Notes under the pieces: model-generated
The model's database searches: none
What the model was told of the DNA's origin: nothing
The model's input: only the letters and a program-made list of their open reading frames with translations
From: Enoplolaimus lenunculus
Lineage: Eukaryota > Nematoda > Enoplea > Enoplida > Thoracostomopsidae
Reading direction: 5' to 3'
Length of the DNA stretch: 64,000 bases
Assembly (NCBI GenBank): GCA_030248215.1
Contig: JASANG010002243.1
Span: 1 to 64,000, forward strand
Made by a program: the position numbers and the translations under genes
Shown here: positions 22,701-31,900 of the stretch, in pieces
How the letters are laid out: each line of letters starts with the position of its first letter
Numbering within the stretch: the first letter of the stretch is position 1

Positions 22701-23966
22701 TTTCGATAAAATTGTAACATACTTTACAAATTTTAACTTTTGTACAAACAAAATTGGTTTGCTTATTCGCTCGCTTCGGTCACCAGTTTTTTAAAAGCAT
22801 ATATTGCATGCATCCTAGTCAGAAATTTCTGAAACCGCCCTGATTGTAGCACGTTAACATATGGTGTTTTTTCAGATGCGGTAGCGATGATTTTCGAGCA
22901 ACAATGGACGAAATACGCCAATGTTTCGATAACGGAGACGGAGACAGACCTGGCCGCGAAGATAAATTGCAACAAAAAATTGATACTTGCGAGTGTCTTT
23001 CCCGCCAAGGGTACAGTTTGTACAAGTTTGATTTTACTAGTTTACCTGCTCCGTATATAAGGGAAATGCAAGCGGGTAACGAAACAGAAATGAAAAGTTC
23101 CTTAAAAATCAATTTTTCTATTGTTTCGGTATTTGTATGTTGGAAAAGCCTTCTTCGTTCATAATTTTTGTCTTTTTCGGCTTCTTTTTATCATTGTGAC
23201 CGTTCAAATATTTTGATCAGGTTCCGCAGGTCGTTTCTAAATTATAACTAGCAAGGCACGATGTTGTTTCAGCGCATGCAAGCTAGTAGCCGGCCCAGCG
23301 TGCTAATGGAGCAATATAGAAAGTGTATGCATGGATTTCAAAAGACGTACATGCGAGGCTAAAATTTTTACAGAAAGTCAAAAGTTTTGTGTGGGTGACG
23401 CAGAACGGCTATGAGCCTTGGCTCGGTAACCTAATAATCAAAACTTAGTTGAAGCATTTTTTATAAATTAACTAACTATGTCCTATATATATAATTCACT
23501 TTCTGTAATGATTGTTTACTATTGTTAATGTTGTTGTTATTAATATAATATTGTTATTACAATTATTATTGTTGTTATTGTTGTTGTTGTTGTTTGTACG
23601 GCCCATGTCATTTTTAGGGCCTCAACGTTTTCTCAAACAACTAGAAAAGAGTACGATTCGAATTTCAGACTATTTTGCTCAGGCTTTTCGACATAGGAAG
23701 GAACATGTTTAACCTTGCGATAAATTTTATTATTATTATTATTATTGTTATTATTATTATTATTGGTATTGTTTTATTATACCTATTTTAGAGTGACAGG
23801 GCTCGATTGTGAAAGTATCGCTGAATCTTGCCAATTGGGCGGCGGGCCACGAGGAAGAAGTGGTCGTGGAGGCGGAGGCAGTAACGGAAATGGCGGCGGA
23901 CTCCGAAGCCGTGGAGGCCGAGGGCGATCACGCGGGAGATTTCCGAGTAGATTTGATAGATTATAG
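19712..23966 (+). CDS. Secreted Cys-rich, Arg/Gly-rich preproprotein, paralogue B (6 exons, 292 aa)
   Basis: Exons 19712-19774, 20221-20318, 21373-21647, 22092-22224, 22876-23010 and 23792-23966 join with the same phases as paralogue A (0,2,1,2,2) and end at TAG. Exon 1 encodes a signal peptide of about 21 residues. Exons 2 and 5 have exactly the same length as in A (98 and 135 nt); exon 3 is 69 nt longer and exon 6 is 39 nt longer, both through added Gly/Arg-rich sequence. The 16 cysteines, the motif KEQNKLVCE, the motif DFRATM and the furin-type sites RTKR (88-91) and RQKR (165-168) are all kept. An 83-residue segment lies between the two cleavage sites and holds three cysteines. The RG-rich parts grow and shrink between copies while the Cys frame is constrained. 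Function unknown; it looks like an extracellular matrix, venom-like or defence precursor, and the sequence does not choose between these. Confidence 0.83.
20975..21133 (+). mobile_element. tRNA-promoter TIR element, 5'-truncated
   Basis: ACTCCTACGGCAGAGTAGTGATGGTAAACG matches the A-box region of the family, TGGTTAAAATCCTACC stands in place of the B box, and the end ACAGGAAAAGGTTAA matches the family end. It lies in intron 2 of paralogue B. Confidence 0.6.
22640..22870 (+). repeat. Dispersed repeat shared with 62350-62700
   Basis: Phrases TTACAAATTTTAACTTTTGT, TTCGCTCGCTTCGGTCACC, ATATATTGCATGCATCCTAGTCAG and AAATTTCTG match a region at 62400-62690 in which they occur twice. It lies in intron 4 of paralogue B. 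Confidence 0.5.
23505..23765 (+). repeat. Interrupted TTG/TTA trinucleotide tracts
   Basis: Runs of GTTATTGTTGTTGTT (23510-23595) and TTATTATTATT (23726-23765) in intron 5 of paralogue B, the second one just before the exon 6 acceptor. Confidence 0.8.
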
Positions 23967-24224
23967 AAACAGTCAAGTGTTGGAACGCGGAAACAGGAGT
24001 GTCTAATGGGTCAGTCGGCACCGCTAGAAAATTATGGGCCTGTTACTACTGACATACACCAAAAACGCCGTCAAAAGGATTTTTCTAGTTTGGCGGCTCC
24101 TTCGTTTAGGGATTACCTGCTGAACTCCAGTTTGACATTTCCAGAAATAGTTTCCGTGACCGCACTATAATGCTGATAATTGCGGGGTTTCAAAAATTAT
24201 ACTAAGTGTTTACTTATGTTATAT

Positions 24225-24496
24225 TTAACCCCTTCTCACATTTGAGTTGCCTATAGGCAACTCAGTGCAGTGTATATACGTTAAATAGTATATATCGCAC
24301 AGTGTTTAACAATTGCAACACGTATTCATAGTAATAATTCACCACAAGACGTGAGAGCCCCCTCGGGCTCGAGCGTCAAGCTCCTATAGCTCAGTGGTGA
24401 TGGTATACGCCTCCCACTCCGGTCACTAGAGTTCGAATCCTCGCTTAAAAGTAGGTCTCAGGGGAAATAGAAAATATTTATGTGAGTAAGGGTTAA
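24225..24496 (+). mobile_element. tRNA-promoter TIR element, full-length, nested
   Basis: Inverted ends TTAACCCCTTCTCACAT and ATGTGAGTAAGGGTTAA surround an A box (TAGCTCAGTGGTGATGG) and a B box (AGTTCGAATCC). It is inserted into the older element at 24186-25190. Confidence 0.85.
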
Positions 24497-24754
24497 GCGA
24501 AAAATTTTCAGTTGACTATCTTTAAGTAAAATTACATGAGTCACAGACATAAAGTAAATACTTAACTTTAGCAAATAAACGCCATATGTGTACAACCATC
24601 ATAACAAGAAAGCCATAGTTTTGCTTTATATTAAAGAGGTAACATGCGTCTACAAATTTAATTAGGCAATGGCTAATATGCCTGAACTGTTAGTATGTAA
24701 TATATCAAATTTACTCAGTGGCTTAAGTATTCACTTAACGTAAGTACTTTAGTT

Positions 24755-25135
24755 ACTATAGTGAGCCGAATAAGAGGGGGGACTGATATTTATTTGGCCT
24801 CTCCAGAGGGAACCCTTTGGTATTCGGTTACGGATTATTCATTTTTAACCCGCGCTCCGCCACCCTTCGTTACTGATATGTATCCGGTACTTCAGTTTTC
24901 CATATTAAAGATTTATTTGTCTTGTGTCAATAGCTTGAGCGATAATGCACAGTTATACTTAGGAATGCACTTTCTAAACTTAAGTACGCTTTAAAGTTTC
25001 GAACTCACCTTTATTCGGCCCTGGAGTCATTTATGTGTTAGAATTACGAATTATGAGGGATACGGACTCCGATTGATTGGGACTCAAAATGGGGACCTCC
25101 CCGTCTTATTACCCCCTCTATTTGGGTCACTAAAG
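24755..25135 (+). mobile_element. TIR element, ACTGTAGTGACCCGAATAAG family, nested
   Basis: Starts ACTATAGTGAGCCGAATAAGAGG and ends TTTGGGTCACTAAAGT. It contains GGCCTCTCCAGAGGG, TATGTATCCGGTACT and GACTCAAAATGGGGACC. Inserted into the same older element as the copy at 24225. Confidence 0.85.
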
Positions 25136-25634
25136 TACGCTTTTAAACCGACCAAATGCTTAAGTAGTTCAAGCATTTAAGAAACCCAGCCATTGTCTTG
25201 CCAAAATTGCTAAGAACACTGCAGATAAAATAAAAGCTGCAAAACAGCAACGTAGTAAGATGGGAGTTACAAGGTTGCCTGGACCTTTAAAATAGTTCTG
25301 AAAGTTAGTTCTGTTAAAATAGATATTCGTTAGAAAATAACCTTTCGATCTAAGCACAAACTCAATCCACTTAAATACATGTGGCGTAACCCGCTCCAAA
25401 TCAAGATCCTAGCTTCGTCCATGCCGCAAAAGCAATGATGAATACTGATCTCTATGTTATGTGCTACTGCAGTTGCCAGTTTTAATCCAAAACATCTTGT
25501 AGATAGCTATATTTATTGTTTAAACAACCCGAAGGACTTACTTATGTTTTCTTTAATGTTTAAGGTAATTTGTAGGCTGGCAGAGGTTGCTTCTAGTGAC
25601 CGTTCCGTTCTTTGGTGGAACTGCAAAACAGTAG

Positions 25635-25740
25635 GTTTAGGCTTTAGACTATAGTTTGGTTGGTTTAGGTATAGGCATAGGCATAGGCGTAGGTTTACAC
25701 TTTTTTGTACATTTAGGCTTTAGGCTTAGGAATATACTAA
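25635..25740 (+). repeat. Degenerate TTAGGC-like block
   Basis: TAGGTTTAGGCTTTAGAC, then GGTATAGGCATAGGCATAGGCG, then TTTAGGCTTAGGAATATAC, resembling the inside of the TTAGGC-filled element. The ends are unclear. Confidence 0.55.
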
Positions 25741-26749
25741 ATTACCGTTTTACAGCACTATAACATGGGCCCTTAGGCACGGGCGTTTTCACGGCATGGC
25801 ATTGGAGCGACCTGCTTCCCAAACTTATGGGATGCCCCCCAAGTTGACTCAGTCTAAAAGTAAGCAATCTCGAGTTGCAATTGTGGGGGCGCCCTAAAAT
25901 TCGGTGCCCCCAGAAATAATTTCCTACAGACGCCCTTATTCTTAGGCTTATACCTGTGAATTTTGTTTAGAATCTATTCGATACATGGCATTAAATATAT
26001 ATTATAAAAATTGTTGATATGCTTTTAAAATACATCATTAGGTCACTACTGCAACTGAAAAAACGCAAGTTTTAACTTTAGACTGTCAACGCTGTTTCAT
26101 AGGTTTTTACTAAGTTTTGCCATTATACCACCCTGAATAAAAAAATTGTGATTTGCTGGGCTAACATTGAATTTGGTCCTTCACCTACACACCACGTCAA
26201 CAAATGTCTGTGTATCACATTATTAAATAATAAACCTACCGATTGGCTCTGCATCTATTTGTTGTATCGTTGAAAATGCTCAACATTCGGTCCCGCCATA
26301 TCCGCTTAGCGACTCAATGCGTTGTGTAACCGGATATGCGTTTTTGTGCTGAATAAAGATCGGCGGTTTTTTTCAGTTTGTGTCCGGTACGGTACGAGCG
26401 CCGTAAAACTACAATATTTTTATACTCATCATTGGTAATCACGACGCGTATGTACTTTTTTAACATTTCAACAATCGCATTCTGATATTGTTTTACTGAA
26501 TGGAAATAAATCAAAATTGACACGGCTTGCAATAGTTCATGTGATTTCGTTGTTTGTAATAAAATTTAACAAAAATACGATAACTGCAAATCCCAAATGA
26601 AGCATGAGATTTTTGTCGTTTGTAAAAATATTGTTGAAATTCAAATTGAAAATTGTTTACCTAACACCGAGAAATTAAAAATGACAAAATTTGCAAAACT
26701 CACAGCCACAACGAGCCTGATACACCGGAACTTTTATAGCCAGGGCGAG

Positions 26750-26910
26750 TCCTTGAGCCGGGACAGCAAAGCACTCTAGAGGACAGGATAGCCTGGACAG
26801 AAGGACAGCCTGGACAGCAGACATCCGGGACGGCAGAACAGCTGCGACAGTTGTGAAAATAAGGTAGCCGAAAGAACATGACACCCGGACAGCCTGGACA
26901 CGTAATTTTG
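26750..26910 (+). repeat. GGACAGCCTGGACAG short tandem block
   Basis: Imperfect repeats of GGACAG and CCTGGACAG. The long minus-strand frames here are by-products of the repeat. Confidence 0.6.
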
Positions 26911-27214
26911 TTTGATTCAAAAACGAACATGTATTCTGTAGATAATGTGCTTTACTTGAACAATTCTTCGAATATTGCAGCAATCAAAACGGGACTTATT
27001 TTCATGAATACTCTGAGTTTATAGTACGTTTAGTTTCCAGTATTATATGTTGTTTATACAAACTTTTAATGTCACACACATATAGGTATATATATAGATA
27101 TATATATATATAATCGTTGATTGCTAAGGCAACCCAAAGGCGCTATATTTCGTTCGGCTTAGGTTTTAGCTTAAGCTTAGGTTTGCGCTTTACGATCAGC
27201 TTCTGGGTAAGCCT

Positions 27215-27645
27215 AGACTTCACTACAGTGGGAACTCGAGACTGTGGGAACTGGCAGACTAGGAAATCGGTAGGCTAGCAATGAAAGAAATTGAGAGACT
27301 GGAAAATTGGGAGACTGAGAAACACAAAGTTGAAAGACTGTGGTACTAGGAAATTAGGAAACTAGAAAACGGTGGGAGATTGGAAAAAAGGTAGACTAGA
27401 AGACAGACAGACTTGGAAATGAAGAGGTTTGGTAACTGGGAGGCTGTGAAACTTGAAAACTAGGAGACTGGTAGACCAGGAAACTAGGTTGGTAACTGGA
27501 AACGTGTAGACTGAGAACTTATAAGCTGGAAATCTGGTAGGCTGAGACAGAGGGAACCTTTGAGACTGGAGAAACTGGGCGACTTGAAGACTGAGAAACT
27601 GGAAAACTGGGGACATCGAAACTTGGAAACTTGGAAACTTAGGTA
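27215..27645 (+). repeat. Minisatellite of GAGACTGGGAAACTGG type
   Basis: About 25-30 imperfect 14-18 bp units (AGACTGGGAAACT, GGTAGACTAGGAAACT) fill the stretch, with a TTAGGC-like block (27155-27215) just upstream. Confidence 0.85.
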
Positions 27646-27719
27646 TGCGCAGTATACAATCTCCTCAACACATAGAAACTCTCCCGGACGCGAGCTTAAA
27701 GCATCTATAGCCGCGTGAT

Positions 27720-28673
27720 GCGGAGTTCACGTTATAAATGGTGCAGCTGGGTCACGTTTTGTCACGTTGTATATATTGGGTAACATTTTGTCTGCGATGT
27801 AACCAAATATGATATTCAAAAAACAGTGGTAGTCTGCTAACATCACATATGGGTCACGTTTTGTCTTTCAATATCATATGATATTCCCTACGTTGTCGGT
27901 CAATATCATATGATCATTTTGAAAATGTCTACTGAGTCAGCTGCATAACTAGGTTTGGAATATCATATGATACTAACCGACATGTAATTGGCGGGAAATT
28001 CAAATTTTGGCGGGAAATTCAAATTTTGGCGAGAAATTCAAATTTTGGCGTGAAAATTCAAATTTTGGCGGCAAATTTAAATTTAGACAGGAAAATTCAA
28101 AATTTGACGGGAAATTCACGTTTTGGCGGGAAATTCAAATTTTAACGGGAAACTCAAATTTTGGCGGGAAAATTCTAATTTTGGTTGAAAACTCAAATTT
28201 TGGCGGCCAATTCAAATTCAGGTGGGAAAATTCAAATTTTGGCGGGAAATTCAAATTTTGGCGGGAAATTCAAATTTTGGCGCAAAAATTCAAAATTTGG
28301 CGGGAAATTCAAATTTTGGCAAAAAAATTCGAATTTGGGAGGGAATATTTAAAATTATAGCGGATTGTATACGTCTTAAACTACATAATGGAATATCATA
28401 TGATACTCCAAATCCGTCTTTGAATATCATATCATATATGCTGTTAATTTGGAATATCATATGATATTCAACAATATGTCTGATTATGTCACGTGACATT
28501 CGAACACTTGTATGCTGAGATAACATGAATATCCGTGCTTCGTATAGCAATATCACATGATATTCGACTTTTGCTTGTCCGTATCATATGATGGTAACAA
28601 AAATTTATGTTGATGTCGAATCAACATGCGACAAAACGTGACCCGACTGCCCCAGTTATAACGTGAACCCCGC
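27720..28673. mobile_element. GCGGGGTTCACG-type TIR element with internal minisatellite
   Basis: Starts GCGGAGTTCACGTTATAAATGG and GGGTCACGTTTTGTC, and ends with the inverse (GACAAAACGTGACCC, ATAACGTGAACCCCGC). Inside are many ATATCATATGATATT-like palindromes and, at 27990-28346, a minisatellite. No coding capacity. Confidence 0.85.
27990..28346 (+). repeat. Minisatellite, unit about 18-19 bp (GGCGGGAAATTCAAATTTT)
   Basis: About 19 units in a row, with one- to two-base length changes. One frame reads as a repetitive FGGKFKF-like peptide because of the repeat; it is not a gene. The array is carried inside a TIR element. Confidence 0.92.
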
Positions 28674-28942
28674 ATGATGACGGTTAAAAGCCTACAATCC
28701 TATACGGTCGTGGGTGGAATCCTGGCCTAAAGTGTTACCTCAGATGAAATAGAAAATATTCATGCAAGAAAAACTTAATAACTTCAAAATTTTTAGATAC
28801 ATGCGCTTAAATATAAAATATAGCTGTACATGGTAAATTACGTAATATTTTGATGCCTAAATGTATAAAAAGTGTTTCTATGGCGGTTTACTAAATAGAT
28901 CTGTACGGGCACCGCTTGATAAACCCAGCAGTTGGATACGTT

Positions 28943-31900
28943 ATGAAAGTTAAAATGATAATTAAACTATTAAAGTTTTTCGTGTTTGCTGCAGCTGCCT
29001 TTATTACAATCAGCGGATTGTTTCAAAATAACAGGTAAGAAGATGTTGTTCAGTAATGGTGTGTAACAATAGATGCTGTATTCTCAAACGTAAATGTCAA
29101 AGTTGAGTTCGAAGCTACAAAGCACGTTTAGGTTTTGAAAGTGCATTCCTAAATATAACCGTGCATTATCGCTCAAGTTTTCGTTACAACACAAATAAAC
29201 ATTTAATTAAACGGATAGTTGCAATACCGGATATATATCAGTAACGAAGGGCAGCGTAGGGCGGGATAAAAAATAACAGTCCGTAACCAAACAACAGGGG
29301 GATCCTCTGGTGAGGCCAAACAAATATCAACCCAATTCTTATTCGGGTCACTACAGTAATTAAACTCTTTCTGAGTGAATTTATCAGCTCACTCGTAGTT
29401 AACTCAACTCAGAGTGATAGTCAAACTAAGTCAAGGTGAGTTTATGCTTGCTGTTACTAATTCAGACTTAACTAGCTCGCTATCTGAGTTGGTTAATCAA
29501 CTGATTACAATTTACAGTGAAACGGTAATTAAAACAGAACTCCATAACAATTCTAACTCGAAGTGGACATCCATCAGGTATTGAAAACGCTGCTCGTATG
29601 CAGTGTGTGAGCACGGCTGCACCAGTACTTCAATTTTGAAGGGCACAACCTCTTGTAAACGAATTTAACCTCTAGGATCCGGAAGGTTATTCTAAAGCCT
29701 GTTTGAAGTGCTTTTGCTTGCCACTCCACAACTTTCGAGATGGTATATATTCCTGTTATCCATCATTTTGTATTGACAACTGTATATAAATTTCGTACAA
29801 GCTTGACAGATCATTATAGTTTACAGAACGGTGTCACGAGAACTAAAACAACCGCAAGAGAACGCCAAACAAAGTCACGCAGGGTCATCTGGTGGTATAT
29901 TCGACAAAAATATAGCATACAGTCAAGTTCATCCATTTGGCCAATTTTACCCTGATTGCAATCCTCTATTCGAAAATGCGTCAGAAACACAAATTGGCCA
30001 CGCTCTAGATTGGACACCAACAGATCGCCTTAGTAACGAAGAAGTGGTTAATATATTAGCCAATTGTTCAAGTTTAAAGTAAGTAGCAAGCAAGAGACGA
30101 TGATGACTCCATTTAGCGAAGAGTATGAAAGTTATGCCTGTTTTGGACATAATACAAAATGTCGCGGGTCCGCTGCAGTTTGGCACTATTCCGCACTACT
30201 TTTCAGAGGGAATGGGTCGATGTTATATCTAATTCACCGATAACCCTTTCTCACATGAATATTTTCAATTTCAAATGAGACGTAATTTCAAGGTAGGATT
30301 CGAACCCCAGTCTCACGGGTGGGATGCGTTTATGTTATGATGACCACTGAGCTGTAGGAGCTTGACGCTCGAGCCCGAGGGGGCTCTCACGTCTTGTGAA
30401 GATTTGACACTGCGCATATATGTTAGAATTGTTAAACACTGCTCACAGTGTATATATTGCTCGTATATATATTATTGTATTTAGTTGCTCATAGTATACT
30501 CTTGAGCGAGAGGGTTAAACATATGAACAAAAATTTTACTCTTAAAAATGTATCAAAGGACCAATTTTGTCCCCCTAGAATGTTGTATATGTTTCTCGTG
30601 CGTGCTACTTACAATCTCCCTGTAGTTAAATCAGCCCTATACAAGCCACAAGTCTCACAAGGCGGCAGATAGCAGTGCGCGAAACGACGAATCACGGCAG
30701 TTGTATACGTAGGTTGTATGTCAGGCAATTTGTTTCTGCTAACATCTATATAATTTAAGCAAAACGTGATTGTTCTGTGAAAACAAAATTGAGCGCAGAT
30801 TGTTGTACATTCGCTAACTTTTGCGCATTGCGCAAAGCCGGCTGACTAGTATATTTAATATAATACTGAAACATATTGTTTACAAAAAGTAAAACGTCAT
30901 TGTCTTCTAAGCCATACCTGGATATGGCCTAAGATTCGATCAATACTAAAGAGATTTTTTTTATTCAAAACACCACACCAGGAATCGTTTCAAAAATATA
31001 ACGCTCTGTTAAACGCTTTTTGCCATTGTACTTTAAACAGTATCTTTCAAAATGTATTTTACTGCAGTAACAAACTCCGTAATGAATCGCTTATGCTACA
31101 AGACGCTATTAAAAGTAAACGCTTTTTAGATTTTAGCATTTGTCAAAACACAGTTTTAGCATTAAACCTTTCTCACATAGAGTTGACGATGTGAAACTCA
31201 GCGCAGTGTATATACGTTAAATAATATAAATCGCACAGCGTTTAACAACTGCAACACGTATACATAGTACTAAATAACCACAAGACGTGAGAGACCCCTC
31301 GGGTTTGAGCGTCAAGCTCCTATTGCTGAGTGGTGATGGTAAACGCCTCCCACTCCTGTCACTGGAGTTCGAATCACAGCATAAAAGTAGGTCTCAGTCT
31401 AAATTGAAAATATTCATGTGATAAAAGGTTAATATATAGACATTTTTTCGAAAACACGAAAAGTCTTGCGATTTTTGAAAAGAATTCCAAGGATCGTAAC
31501 AAAATTGCAAAACTTTCTTTGCTTTTTATTAAAAGTGTTTTACATTGGTGAGAAGAAAATAGCGCTTTGAGAACTGCTACGAAGGTTTTACTTTAGTAAC
31601 TTTATTTAAGTACGCTAGCTGTTCATCACTGAGTGTTTCGACTTAAAAACCGATTTGAAAGATGCTGCTTGAAAAGCGTTTTAAATAGCGGCTTTATTTT
31701 TGACACTATTCGTAAACGTATATACAATAATTTCAGACGTCACTACTTTTTTCCTGACGCTCCGCTTTCTGCAGACGAAGCAGGATTTTCACTGGCATAC
31801 GCGATACTCGTTCATGAAAATTTAGATCAAATTATCCGACAGTTACAAGCAATCTATTGGCCTCAAAACATTTACTGTTTCCACGTTGATAAGAAAACAG

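Larger units (their letters stand above)
24186..25190 (+). mobile_element. GGGTTTCTGAAA-type element split by two later insertions
   Basis: Three separated pieces line up with the intact copy at 32098-32457: 24186-24224 (TACTAAGTGTTTACTTATGTTATA), 24497-24754 (GTCACAGACATAAAG, CATAACAAGAAAG, CCTGAACTGTTAGT) and 25136-25190 (AGTACGCTTTTAAACCGAC, AAGAAACCCAGCC). The gaps are exactly the elements at 24225-24496 and 24755-25135. Confidence 0.75.
27672..28776 (+). mobile_element. tRNA-promoter TIR element split by a GCGGGGTTCACG element
   Basis: 27672-27719 (CTCCCGGACGCGAGCTTAAAGC, ATAGCCGCGTGATG) and 28674-28776 (ATGATGACGGTTAAAAGCC, TGGAATCCTGGCC, TATTCATGCAAG) together give the A-box to 3' part of the family. 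The insertion at 27720-28673 falls inside the A box, so this copy can no longer use its internal promoter. Confidence 0.7.

Noticed and set aside
28007-28360. 117-codon frame with repeated FGGKFKF-like units
   Set aside because: Product of the 19-bp minisatellite, which happens to stay open; it lies inside a TIR element.
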